Part shown: in pieces, positions 52,419-61,195 of the stretch
Position numbering within the stretch: position 1 is the stretch's first letter
Layout: the number at the start of each line of letters is the position of its first letter
From: Myxococcus fulvus
GTDB taxonomy: Bacteria > Myxococcota > Myxococcia > Myxococcales > Myxococcaceae
Direction of reading: 5' to 3'
Length of the DNA: 64,000 nucleotides
Assembly: GCF_900111765.1 (NCBI RefSeq)
Contig: NZ_FOIB01000012.1
Location: 248,001 to 312,000 of the forward strand
The notes under the pieces: generated by a model
Told to the model about the DNA's origin: nothing
The model's input: only the letters and a program-made list of their open reading frames with translations
The model's database searches: none
Made by a program: the position numbers and the translations under genes

Positions 52419-54902
52419 GTGCCCGGCCCGGAACCCCACCCCGACACGCCCTTGCCCATCCCCCTGGCTGACTTCCTGCTGAAGAACCGCGACGCCATCA
52501 TGTCGGCCTGGGAGGTGGAGGTGCGCTCCATCCCCGCCGCCCAGGCGCTGGCGGGCCCCGCGCTGCGCGATGGCCTGCCCCGGTTGTTGGAGACCATCGC
52601 GTTGATGATGCGCGAGCCCCGGCCGGAGCTGACCCAGGGGCTGGGCGCCATCAGCGACCACCACGCCCTGGAGCGGCTGGGAGAGGGCTTCGACCTGCGT
52701 CAGGTCGTGGCGGAGTACCGGCTGTTGCGCTCGTGCGTGCTGAGCCTGTGGTCCTCGCGCGGGGGCGCCACGGCGCGGCCCGACGAGGAGCGCGTCTTCC
52801 ACGAGGCCATGGACGAGGCGGTGGCCGCGTCCGTCAGCCGCTACACCCGCGCGCGCGAGCGCACGCTCCAGGCGCTGGACCGCATCAGCGCGGCGGCGCT
52901 GGGCAGCCCCGACGTGGCGGGCTTCCTGCCCCGGCTGCTCCAGGTGCTGCGCGAGACGGTGGTCGCGGTGGACGTGGCGGTGGTGCTGCTGCGCGAGGGC
53001 GACAACCTGCTGCGCGTGGAGAGCGCCGTGGGCGAGGGCGTGGACGTGGGGGGCCGCGTCCCGGTGGGCCAGGGCTTCGCCGGCACCATCGCCGCCACCC
53101 GGCAGCCCCTGCTGGTGCACGACGCGAGCAGCGACGTGCGCGCCCACTCGGACGTGGTGCGCACCTCCGACGTGCGCGCGCTGTACGGCGTGCCGCTGGT
53201 GCTCGACGACGCGCTCATCGGCGTGGCCCTGATGGGCAGCCGCGCCACCAGCGAGCTGTCCGAGGAGGACCTGCTGTTGTTCCGCGCGATGGCGAACCGG
53301 GCCACCGCGCTGCTCGCGCAGGCGCAGGCGCACGCCCGCGAGCGCGAGGCCCACGAGGAGGCGGAGGTGTCGCTGGGCCGGCTTCGCGAGAGCGAGGCGG
53401 GCCTGCGGCGCTGGGAGGAGGTCTTCTTCCGCCTGGGCGTGGGCGTGGTGGTGGTGGCCGGCGAGCACGACGTGCTGCTGGACGTGAACCCCGCCTTCGC
53501 GCGCATGCACGGGGCCACGCCCGAGGAGCTGGTGGGCAAGCCGCTGGAGACGGTCATCGCCCCGGAGGCGCGCGGCATGCTCCCGCGCCACGCGGCCGCG
53601 GCGCGCTCCAAGCCCTCGCACGAGTACGAGTCCTTGCACCTGCGCAAGGACGGCAGCCGCTTCCCCGCCTTCACCCACGTGACGGCCTTCCGCGACGAGA
53701 CGGGCAAGGTGGCCCAGCGCGTGGCCACGGTGATGGACATCACCCAGCGGCGCGCGGTGGAGACGGACCGGCAGCGGCTGTTGTCCACCATCGAGTCGGA
53801 GCGCGCGCGGCTGGCCGCGGTGCTCGAGCAGCTCCCCGCGGGCGTGGTCATCGCGGACGCGGCCAGCGGCCGGCTGGCGCTCGCCAACCGGCAGGTCTCC
53901 ACGCTCACCGGCCGCCCGTTCCAGCCCATGTCCAACGTGGACGCGTTCGCGGGCGACTACGGCGCCTGCCACCTGGACGGGCGCCCGTACGCGCCGGACG
54001 CGTGGCCCCTGTCGCGCAGCCTGCGCACGGGCGAGGTGGTGCAGGGCGAGGAGGCGATGCTGCGGCACGAGGACGGCCGCTCGATGACGGTGCTCGTCTC
54101 CAGCGCGCCCATCCGGGACAGGGACGGGGACATCATCGCCGGCGTGGCCACGCTGACGGACGTCACCGAGCGCCGGCGCGCCCAGGAGGCCGCGCTGCAG
54201 GCGGCGCGCTTCGGCGAGCGGCTCATCGCCATCGTCAGCCACGACTTGCGCAACCCCCTCAACGCCATCCACCTGTCCACCACGCAGCTGCTCCACAGCG
54301 AGGCCCTGCCCGAGCGCGAGCGCCGGCTCGTCACCCGCATCGCCCGCTCCAGCGCGCGGATGACGCGGATGATTTCGGAGCTGCTGGACTTCACGCGCGG
54401 CCGGCTGGGCGGCGGCATCCCCGTCCACCGCACCGCCGGGGATTTGCGCGCCGTGGTGCGCCAGGGCGTGGAGGAGCTGGAGGCCGCGTGGCCGGAGCGC
54501 ACCCTGCGCGTGGCGGGCGGCACCGGGCGCTACGAGGGGCAGTGGGACGCGGACCGGCTGCTGCAGGTGGTGAGCAACCTGGGCGGCAACGCGCTCCAGT
54601 ACAGCCAGGCGGATGTGCCCGTCACCCTCACGCTGACGGACCAGGGCGACACGGTGGTGCTGGAGGTGCACAACCCCGGCGAGCCCATTGCCCCGGACGC
54701 GCTGCCCCACCTGTTCGACCCGTTCCGCCGCGCGACGAACAACCACCCTGTCAGCGGCAACAGCGGCGGCCTGGGCCTGGGGCTCTACATCGTCGAGCAG
54801 GTGGTGAAGGGCCACGGGGGCCACATCGAGGTGACGTCCACGCAGGAGGCCGGCACGGTGTTCCGGGTGACGCTGCCGCGCGCGCCGCCTCCGCCGGCCT
54901 GA
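52419..54902 (+). CDS. Multi-sensor histidine kinase (RsbRD-GAF-PAS-PAS)
   Basis: The protein is 827 residues and cytoplasmic. The N-terminal helical domain (LADFLLKNRDAIMSAWEVEV, about 15-150) resembles the RsbRD/RsbT co-antagonist N-terminal fold. Then come GAF (about 165-310: GQGFAGTIAATRQPLLVHD), PAS (about 335-455: VNPAFARMHGATPEELVG), a second PAS (about 465-595), and HisKA with His near 608 in IVSHDLRNPLNAI. The HATPase_c domain has an intact N-box (VVSNLGGNALQYS) and G-box (GGLGLGLYIVEQVV). It should autophosphorylate and pass phosphate to a receiver; the neighbouring single-domain regulator at 54913 is the obvious candidate. The start is GTG 52419. Confidence 0.92.
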   Translation: MPGPEPHPDTPLPIPLADFLLKNRDAIMSAWEVEVRSIPAAQALAGPALRDGLPRLLETIALMMREPRPELTQGLGAISDHHALERLGEGFDLRQVVAEYRLLRSCVLSLWSSRGGATARPDEERVFHEAMDEAVAASVSRYTRARERTLQALDRISAAALGSPDVAGFLPRLLQVLRETVVAVDVAVVLLREGDNLLRVESAVGEGVDVGGRVPVGQGFAGTIAATRQPLLVHDASSDVRAHSDVVRTSDVRALYGVPLVLDDALIGVALMGSRATSELSEEDLLLFRAMANRATALLAQAQAHAREREAHEEAEVSLGRLRESEAGLRRWEEVFFRLGVGVVVVAGEHDVLLDVNPAFARMHGATPEELVGKPLETVIAPEARGMLPRHAAAARSKPSHEYESLHLRKDGSRFPAFTHVTAFRDETGKVAQRVATVMDITQRRAVETDRQRLLSTIESERARLAAVLEQLPAGVVIADAASGRLALANRQVSTLTGRPFQPMSNVDAFAGDYGACHLDGRPYAPDAWPLSRSLRTGEVVQGEEAMLRHEDGRSMTVLVSSAPIRDRDGDIIAGVATLTDVTERRRAQEAALQAARFGERLIAIVSHDLRNPLNAIHLSTTQLLHSEALPERERRLVTRIARSSARMTRMISELLDFTRGRLGGGIPVHRTAGDLRAVVRQGVEELEAAWPERTLRVAGGTGRYEGQWDADRLLQVVSNLGGNALQYSQADVPVTLTLTDQGDTVVLEVHNPGEPIAPDALPHLFDPFRRATNNHPVSGNSGGLGLGLYIVEQVVKGHGGHIEVTSTQEAGTVFRVTLPRAPPPPA

Positions 54903-54912
54903 GGGGGCTTGT

Positions 54913-55284
54913 TCAGCCCTGGGCGCTCACCACGCGGGCCAGCGTGGCGCGCAGCTCGGTGAGGTCCACCGGCTTGGGCACGGTGCCCTGGATGCCCTCG
55001 GGCATGGCCTGGTGGTTGCCCGCGCCGGAGACGACGACGACGGGCAGCTGCTTGAGCCGGTCATCCTCGCGCACGTGGCGCATCAGCTCCCAGCCGCTCA
55101 TCACCGGCATCATCAAATCCAGCAGCACCGCGTCCGGACAGGGCAGCCGTGACAGGCGCTCCAGCGCGGACTGGCCGTTGCCGGCCGTCTCCACGGCGAA
55201 GCCCTCCATGGTCAGGAACTCCTCCAGGAGCTCTCGACTGTCGACGTGGTCTTCCACCAGGAGGACGAGGCTGGGCGTGCACAT
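54913..55284 (-). CDS. Single-domain response regulator
   Basis: The protein is 123 residues and a complete stand-alone receiver: VLLVEDHVDSRELLEEFL, phospho-acceptor Asp in AVLLDLMMPVMSGWEL, Ser in VVVVSGAGNH and Lys in TVPKPVDLTEL. There is no output domain. It is convergent with the multi-sensor kinase, 10 bases from its stop, and is probably its phosphorelay partner. ATG 55284 is taken as start. Confidence 0.9.
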   Translation of the reverse strand: MCTPSLVLLVEDHVDSRELLEEFLTMEGFAVETAGNGQSALERLSRLPCPDAVLLDLMMPVMSGWELMRHVREDDRLKQLPVVVVSGAGNHQAMPEGIQGTVPKPVDLTELRATLARVVSAQG

Positions 55285-55403
55285 GGAGACTCAGCCTCGT
55301 ACCGAGGTCCGACATCCGCCAGCCGCGGCGCGTCGAGACGTCCTCGCGTGGACGTCCCGGGTGTCCGCCCGTGAACATCAGGCGGTTCGGAGGTGAGCGG
55401 AGC

Positions 55404-56543
55404 TCAGCCCGCAGGGTCCTCCTCCGGCAGCAGCCTGTCCTCCAGCACCTCCTGCGGGGACTCGCCCGCCTGCACGCGCAGCGCGGCGTAGCGCAGGCCC
55501 GTCACCTCCGCGAGCGCCTCCGCCCGGCCGAAGACCAGCCCCGCGCGGCGCGCGTACAGCCGCAGGGCCCGCGCCAGCTCCGCGCCCGTGGAGAAGCGCT
55601 CCTCGCGCGCCGGCGCCAGCGTGCCCCTGAGCAGCGGCTGGAAGGCCGCCGGCACCGCGCGCAGCGCGTCCTCCAGGTCGTCATGGCCGTAGGCGCGGAT
55701 GCGGCGGCGCAGCTCCCGCGCGGCGGCCAGGCCCACCGCGTTCTTCATGGCGTCCTCCAGCGCCTCTCCGGAGTCGGACGGGGGCTGGGTGAGCGCGCGC
55801 TCGTGGCGGTGGCGGCGCTCGGCCTCGAAGCGGTCCGCGCCCTCGAAGAGGTGGCGGCCGGTGAGCAGCTGCAGCAGCACCAGCCCCAGGCCGAACAGGT
55901 CCGCGCGGCCGTCCAGCGGCTGGCGCGCGACGTGCTCGGGCGCGGCGTAGGCCAGGCTCACGGGGGGCGCGGCGCGCGCGGCGTCCCCGGAGAACACGGA
56001 GGTGGCGGCGCCGAAGTCGAGCAGCTTCACCGCGCCGTGCTCGGTGACGAGGATGTTGTGGGGCGCCACGTCGCGGTGGACCACGCGCAGCGGGTGGCCG
56101 TGCTCGTCGGTGAGGGTGTGGGCGTGGTGGAGCGCCTCCGCGATTTCGGCGGCGACGTAGAGCGCGAAGCCCTCCGAGAAGGGCAGGTGCGAGCGGGAAG
56201 ACGCCTCCAGCAGCGAGTCCAGCCGGTGGCCGGGCGTGTGCTCGAAGACGAGCACCGGCGTGTCGTCCGGGCCCTTGAGGTGGTGCACGGAGGCGACGTT
56301 GGGGTGGTGCAGGAGCGCGGTGAGCCGGCCCTCCTCCAGCAGCCGGTGGATGGCCGCGGCGTCCTCGCCCAGCGGGCGCTTGATGACCGCGTAGCCGCAG
56401 AAGTCCGCCTCGTAGCGACGGCGGGCGAGCAGCAGCTCCCCGTGGTGCGCGGCCCCCAAGGACTTCACGAACTCATACGACGCGCGGCCGGAGCGCAGCA
56501 GGACTTCCGGAGGCATGGAGGCGTCGGACGACGGGGGCGACAT
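55404..56543 (-). CDS. Eukaryote-like Ser/Thr protein kinase
   Basis: The protein is 379 residues. The kinase domain covers about 20-285: a loose Gly loop (SLGAAHHGELLLA), Lys55 in YAVIKRP, the catalytic loop VVHRDVAPHNILV (Asp158), DFG in KLLDFGAATS and APEHVARQPLDGRADLFGLG. The Lys of the usual HRDxKxxN is Ala here, a common myxobacterial variant. No transmembrane segment follows; the last ~90 residues are helical (FSTGAELARALRLYARRAGL). Targets are unknown. It is preceded by a 569-base gap that must hold its promoter. Confidence 0.9.
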   Translation of the reverse strand: MSPPSSDASMPPEVLLRSGRASYEFVKSLGAAHHGELLLARRRYEADFCGYAVIKRPLGEDAAAIHRLLEEGRLTALLHHPNVASVHHLKGPDDTPVLVFEHTPGHRLDSLLEASSRSHLPFSEGFALYVAAEIAEALHHAHTLTDEHGHPLRVVHRDVAPHNILVTEHGAVKLLDFGAATSVFSGDAARAAPPVSLAYAAPEHVARQPLDGRADLFGLGLVLLQLLTGRHLFEGADRFEAERRHRHERALTQPPSDSGEALEDAMKNAVGLAAARELRRRIRAYGHDDLEDALRAVPAAFQPLLRGTLAPAREERFSTGAELARALRLYARRAGLVFGRAEALAEVTGLRYAALRVQAGESPQEVLEDRLLPEEDPAG

Positions 56544-57112
56544 GGGCGGCTCTCCTTGCGACGGCGATGGGCCCGATGGGCCCGTGGGCTCACCGTGAAA
56601 AGTATGTTCGTCCTCCGGCTGGAAGTCACCCCATGGGTAGTGCGTGCCCCGTCCACCGCGGCCCGCGCCTGGCGCCCGTTCCTTTCGCGCGCCATCCGTC
56701 CGCTGACGGTGGAGGCTCCGTCCGGGGTGCTTCCTGTTTCCGACCTTGAACAGTTTTGGGGCGAAGTCTTGATTTTCAGTTTTGCGAATGGGAGGTGTGA
56801 GGTGGGCTCCGAAGGGTGTCCAGGACCTGGGAGGGCGGTCCCGGATGGCCGGAGAAGTCCAGCGGTGGACGCTGGATGTCCCAGGTCGGATGGAGGGGGT
56901 GCCGCCGAGGGGCGGCGGGGGGAGGGAGCCGGGCGCTCCGGGCGGGGGTGGGAGGGGTGCGCGGAGGGCTGGAACCGGGTCCGAGGACTACCCGGCGTAT
57001 CGGTATTTCGCCTGATGACGTGGTGGGTTATAAGCCGGTTCGGACACACGTCCGAGGGAGGCCTGAGGCGGTGCAGGCCGGGGCCTCGGTCCGAACTCAC
57101 AAGGTTGACGCG
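56544..57112. other. Intergenic region between Ser/Thr kinase and XRE gene
   Basis: The two flanking genes diverge from this 569-base gap, so it should hold both promoters. A short relatively AT-rich patch at about 56743-56795 (with TTGAACAGTTTTGGGG and TTGATTTTCAGTTTTG) is the best promoter candidate, but no -35/-10 pair with good spacing could be fixed. Short open frames here (for example 56782-57015) show no coding bias that convinces. No RNA gene was recognised. Confidence 0.4.
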
Positions 57113-57583
57113 GTGAAGACCCACCCTGAAGGTTCCTCCACCCCTCGCAGGTCGTCCCGAGCGTCCAGCAAGGGCCGGCCGAGCGACCGCGCCCGTCAGT
57201 CGCGTCAGCAGTTGGAGCGGCGGCTGGCGGTGAGCGTGGGCGAGGAGGCCCGCTCGGCGCGGATGCGCGCGGGGCTGACCCAGGCGGACGTGGCCGAGCG
57301 CATCGGCATCGCCGCGGAGGTCTACGGGCGGATGGAGCGCGGGAAGATGATGCCCAGCGTGCCCACGCTGTTCCGGCTCTGCCTGGCGCTGCGGCTGTCG
57401 GCGGACGTGGGGCTGGGGCTGGTCACGGCGGCCTCGGTGGGGGCGGCGCTGTGGGAGGAGGACTCGCGGGACAAGGACCACCTGCCGGAGATGCGGCGCC
57501 TCTTGCGCACGCTGCGGCGCATGTCCCGGGGCCAGCTCAAGCTGGTCAACCAGGTGGCCGCCGCCATCCTGCCGCAGCGCTGA
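57113..57583 (+). CDS. XRE-family helix-turn-helix regulator
   Basis: The protein is 156 residues. A basic, Ser/Arg-rich N-terminal tail (about 1-35) precedes a Cro/C1-type HTH: EEARSARMRAGLTQADVAER, IGIAAEVYGRMERGKMMPSV, PTLFRLCLALRLSADVG. The C-terminal part is helical (MRRLLRTLRRMSRGQLKLVN). The start is GTG 57113 with AAGG upstream. It is probably a transcriptional regulator; targets are unknown. It ends 3 bases before the convergent small secreted-protein gene. Confidence 0.85.
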   Translation: MKTHPEGSSTPRRSSRASSKGRPSDRARQSRQQLERRLAVSVGEEARSARMRAGLTQADVAERIGIAAEVYGRMERGKMMPSVPTLFRLCLALRLSADVGLGLVTAASVGAALWEEDSRDKDHLPEMRRLLRTLRRMSRGQLKLVNQVAAAILPQR

Positions 57584-57586
57584 GCT

Positions 57587-57838
57587 TCAGCGGCTCGGCA
57601 GGCACAGCGTGTCGACCGGGCAGCGCTCGGGGAGCGGTGCTCCGGGGCGCACAGGCTCCCTCAGGTGCATGGGCGTCTCACGGGGGGCCAGGGTCTGCTC
57701 CGCGGTGAGCGCGCCCCGCGGGGTGGACTCGGCCGAGGCGGCGGGCATGAAGCTCAGCGCCACCAGCACCAGCAACACGCCCAAGAGCAGCTGGAGCAGG
57801 CGAGCCCGGAGGATGCGGAGGGAAGGCGGGGCGATCAT
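57587..57838 (-). CDS. Small exported or membrane-anchored protein
   Basis: The protein is 83 residues from ATG 57838. One strong hydrophobic segment (LLQLLLGVLLVLVALSFMP) ending AASAES fits a signal peptide or anchor. The short mature part is Pro-rich with two Cys near the end (PERCPVDTLCLPS) that could form a disulphide. An in-frame upstream ATG at 58021 would add 61 Arg/Pro-rich residues, judged unlikely. No family is recognised. Confidence 0.5.
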   Translation of the reverse strand: MIAPPSLRILRARLLQLLLGVLLVLVALSFMPAASAESTPRGALTAEQTLAPRETPMHLREPVRPGAPLPERCPVDTLCLPSR

Positions 57839-58219
57839 CTCGCGGGCCTCCGCGCGGCGCACGCTCGAGCGAGGACGACGTCCCGGCCCACCGGAGAGGC
57901 CGAGGACACGAGGCGAGACGGGGACGACGACGGGGCGAGGACGGCCCGCCGGCACCAGGACAGGGACAGACGAAAACGCATGACGCGGGGCTCCGGAGTG
58001 CGGGGAAGTTGGTGAGCCCACCCCCGGGTGTCCTCCCTCCCTTCAAGACAGGTCCGTTGTTCACCCCAGGACGTGCCGCGTCGCCTCCGTCGGGCACCGG
58101 ACGCGGGGCGCGCACGACGATTGCCCGTGCTCTCCGGGTGACGCCTGGGCGGCCTGGGTGCTTGTCACCCTGCCGGGTCCCTGGCCTCATGGGGCCTCGA
58201 GGGGCCGACGAGAAGCGAC
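57839..58219. other. Intergenic region upstream of the TonB-dependent receptor
   Basis: This 381-base gap lies between the divergent small secreted-protein gene and the receptor. It is very GC-rich and open in several frames by composition alone. No convincing gene, promoter consensus or RNA element was found. Confidence 0.4.
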
Positions 58220-61015
58220 GTGACGGATTCGATTCGGGGAAGGCGGCGGCAGGGACGCTGGCCGCGCGCGCTCATGGCGGTGTGGCTGCTGGTGCTGTGC
58301 GCGCCGGTGGGCCGCGCGAGCGCCCAGGCCCCGTCCACCCCCGACGCGGGAGTGCCCCCCGTGGCCGCCGAGGTGGACCTGGCGCGCACGGACGCGGGCT
58401 GGACGGTGGACACGGGGCCCTCCGACGCGGGGTCCGTGTTCCTGCCGCCCGCGCTCGCCCAGGACGCTCCCGCGCCGTATCCGCCCCAGCTCGCCGCCGA
58501 GCGCGTCTCGGGCGTCGTCCGGCTGGAGCTGCTCATCGACGCCTCCGGCGAGGTGGAGTCCGCCACCCTGGTCCAGGGCATCCACCCGCTGCTGGACCGG
58601 GCCGCGCTGCACGCCGCGCCCCACCTGCGCTTCACGCCCGCCACCGTGGACGGCCAGCCGGTGCCGGTGCGGCTGGGCTTCGAGTACCGCTTCGAGGCGC
58701 CCGTGCTCCCGCCCGACGCCGTGGCCCAGGCCCCCGTCACGCTGAGCGGACGCGTGCGCACCAAGGGCAACCGGCGCCCCGTCGTCGGCGCCACGCTGGT
58801 GTCCGAGGCCGTCCCGGACGCGCCGGTGCAGACGGACGCGCAGGGGCACTTCCAGGCGCGCTGGCCCGCGGGGGAGCACCGCGTGCGGGTGTCCGCGCCC
58901 GGCCACAAGGCGGGCACCTTCCGCGAGGTGTTGAAGGCGCAGGAGGCGCTGGAGGTGGTGTACGGGCTGGAGCCGCTCGTCATCAACCCGTACGAGACGG
59001 TGGTGCGCGCGGACCGCGAGCGCACCGAGGTCAGCCGCGTGACGCTGCACGACGCGGAGTTGCGCGAGGTGCCCGGCACCATGGGCGACCCGTTCCGCGT
59101 CGTGATGCTGCTGCCGGGCGTGGGCAGCATGCTGTCCGGCGTGGCCTACCCGGTGGTGCGCGGCAGCCAGCCCGCGGCCACGGGCTACTTCCTGGACGGC
59201 ATCCGCGTCCCCATCCTGTTCCACCTGTTCCTCGGCCCCGCCGTCATCCACCCGGACTTCATCGACACCATCGACTTCTTCCCGGGCTCACCGCCGCCGC
59301 GCTACGGGCGGCTGCTGGGCGGCGCCATCGAGGGCCGGCTGAGTCGTCCGCGCGATGACCGGGTCCACGGCAGCGCGTACGCGGACCTCATCAACGCGGG
59401 CTTCTTCCTGGAGACGCCGTTCCCGTCCACCGGCACCAACGTCAGCGTGGCGGGCCGCTACTCCTACACGCCGTGGCTCATCGCGCTGGCGGCCAACAAG
59501 CTGCAGGACCCGCCCGCGCCGGGGCGGCTCAACGAGAAGGTGGTGCTCGACTTCTGGGACTACCAGCTGCGCGTGGAGCAGGACGTGGGCCAGGGCAAGC
59601 TGCGGCTGTTCGCGTTCGGCTCGTCGGACACCTTCGGCACCGAGGCCCAGGACGCGTTCGGCGACACCGCGATGCAGTCCATCGTCTTCCACCGCATGGA
59701 CCTGCGCCACCGTCACCCGCTGGGGGGCGGCGAGCTGGAGCTGGGCGTGACGTGGGGCCTGGACCGCTTCGCCATCGTCAGCAGCGACCCGCCGGACGAC
59801 GCGACCGCCATCCACATCGACCAGGGCACGTGGGCCGCGCGCGCGGGCTACACCCTGCCGTTGGACTCCACCGCGACGCTGCGGCTGGGCGGGGACGTGG
59901 ACCACAAGCGCGCCATCGTCGACTTCTACGAGCTGACGCCCGACGAGGAGACCGAGCAGCGGGCCCCCGTGGCGCTGGCCACGTTCATGGGCGCGTGGGC
60001 GGAGCTGGTGTATCAGCCCTCCCCCCGGTGGTCCTTCGTGCCGGGCCTGCGCGTGGACAACTACCACCTGTCGCCCGGCATCGACCACGCGGCCATCGAG
60101 CCCCGGCTCACCGTGCGCCACCAGTTCAATGACTCACTGGTGCTCAAGGGCTCCGCGGGCCTGTTCCACCAGCCGCCCACCTCCCTCATCAGCCTGCCCG
60201 TGGTGGACGTGGGCAGCCTGCTCTTGGGTCTGCAGCGCGGCGTGCAGCTGTCGCTGGGCGCCGAGTGGAAGGCGTTGAAGGGCCTGGAGCTGGGCGTGGA
60301 CGCGTACGTCAACCCGCTGGTGCGCACCATCGAGCTCACGCCCTTCTCCGACGAGGGCCTGACGGACGAGGAGACGCCGCTGCCGGACCCGGAGCCCGGC
60401 ATCCCCGACCGGGGCGACATCGACTTCCCGGACTTCCAGAGCAGCGGCGTGGCCTACGGCCTGGAGCTGCTCATCCGCCACCCGCTGGGGGACAACTGGT
60501 TCGGTTGGCTGTCGTACACGCTGCAGCGCAGCGTCCGCCGCACGCGCTTCTACCGGTACGACTTCGAGGGCAACGTGATGGGCGAGGCGACGGGAGATCT
60601 GCCCTTCGCGTTCGACCAGACGCACGTGCTCAACCTGGTGCTCAGCTACAAGTTCTCCAACAGCGTCACGCTGGGCGGGGTGCTGCACTTCAACACCGGC
60701 CGCCCCGAGTACGGGACGCTGGGCACCCAGACGCACCGCCCGGGGCGGGACGGCTCGGGCAGGCCGTCGTGGGTGAAGGCGGACCGGGACGCGGTGGACC
60801 GGCTGCCGCCCTTCTTCCGCTTCGACATGCGCCTGTCCAAGGCCTGGGTCTATGAGACGTTCAGCCTGGAGGCCTACCTGGACATGCTCAATGTCACCAT
60901 CAGTCAAGAGACGGTGAGCTTCGAGTACGACGGGGGCGGCGGCCGGCCGCTGTCCAAGAAGGCCGTGGGGCTGCCCATCGTCCTGCCCATCCTGGGGATG
61001 AAGGGGCGATACTGA
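58220..61015 (+). CDS. TonB-dependent receptor with N-terminal TonB-C-like domain
   Basis: The protein is 931 residues. A signal peptide (ALMAVWLLVLCAPVGRASAQ) is followed at about 80-170 by a region matching the TonB C-terminal fold: APYPPQLAAERVSGVVRLEL, IDASGEVESATLVQG, AALHAAPHLRFTPATVDGQP. Next is a carboxypeptidase-regulatory-like domain (about 175-255), the plug (about 265-400: VSRVTLHDAELREVPGTMGD, GSQPAATGYFLDGIRVPIL) and the barrel, ending LGMKGRY with an aromatic terminal residue. TBDRs import ligands across the outer membrane using ExbBD-TonB energy; a TonB-like domain at the receptor's own N-terminus is unusual. The start is GTG 58220 with no strong Shine-Dalgarno. Confidence 0.9.
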   Translation: MTDSIRGRRRQGRWPRALMAVWLLVLCAPVGRASAQAPSTPDAGVPPVAAEVDLARTDAGWTVDTGPSDAGSVFLPPALAQDAPAPYPPQLAAERVSGVVRLELLIDASGEVESATLVQGIHPLLDRAALHAAPHLRFTPATVDGQPVPVRLGFEYRFEAPVLPPDAVAQAPVTLSGRVRTKGNRRPVVGATLVSEAVPDAPVQTDAQGHFQARWPAGEHRVRVSAPGHKAGTFREVLKAQEALEVVYGLEPLVINPYETVVRADRERTEVSRVTLHDAELREVPGTMGDPFRVVMLLPGVGSMLSGVAYPVVRGSQPAATGYFLDGIRVPILFHLFLGPAVIHPDFIDTIDFFPGSPPPRYGRLLGGAIEGRLSRPRDDRVHGSAYADLINAGFFLETPFPSTGTNVSVAGRYSYTPWLIALAANKLQDPPAPGRLNEKVVLDFWDYQLRVEQDVGQGKLRLFAFGSSDTFGTEAQDAFGDTAMQSIVFHRMDLRHRHPLGGGELELGVTWGLDRFAIVSSDPPDDATAIHIDQGTWAARAGYTLPLDSTATLRLGGDVDHKRAIVDFYELTPDEETEQRAPVALATFMGAWAELVYQPSPRWSFVPGLRVDNYHLSPGIDHAAIEPRLTVRHQFNDSLVLKGSAGLFHQPPTSLISLPVVDVGSLLLGLQRGVQLSLGAEWKALKGLELGVDAYVNPLVRTIELTPFSDEGLTDEETPLPDPEPGIPDRGDIDFPDFQSSGVAYGLELLIRHPLGDNWFGWLSYTLQRSVRRTRFYRYDFEGNVMGEATGDLPFAFDQTHVLNLVLSYKFSNSVTLGGVLHFNTGRPEYGTLGTQTHRPGRDGSGRPSWVKADRDAVDRLPPFFRFDMRLSKAWVYETFSLEAYLDMLNVTISQETVSFEYDGGGGRPLSKKAVGLPIVLPILGMKGRY

Positions 61016-61048
61016 ACCCCGCGATTGATGGATAGCGCACGCTTGCCG

Positions 61049-61087
61049 GCCCTCCCCGCGAGCGGCTTGCCCCAGGAAGGGGAGGGC
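61049..61087 (+). terminator. Hairpin after the TonB-dependent receptor gene
   Basis: A perfect 9-bp inverted repeat, GCCCTCCCC (61049-61057) with GGGGAGGGC (61079-61087), has a 21-base loop, starts 34 bases past the receptor stop and is followed by ACGGTTTGATT. It is a plausible terminator separating the receptor from the hybrid kinase gene, although the loop is long and the T run is short. Confidence 0.45.
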
Positions 61088-61195
61088 ACGGTTTGATTCA
61101 GGCCCGGAGCGTGTTGAAGGGAGCCGACCTGCCCCCAGGACGGATGGACACTCCCAGGCTCCACGGTGGACCGCCCGACACCAGGTGAAGACGCC

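Noticed and set aside
51888-54824. 978-codon minus-strand open frame
   Set aside because: Opposite-strand shadow of the multi-sensor kinase at 52419-54902, which has clear domains.
56782-57015. 77-codon plus-strand frame between the Ser/Thr kinase and XRE genes
   Set aside because: Gly/Arg-rich low-complexity translation without ribosome site or motif; typical of chance frames at this GC content.
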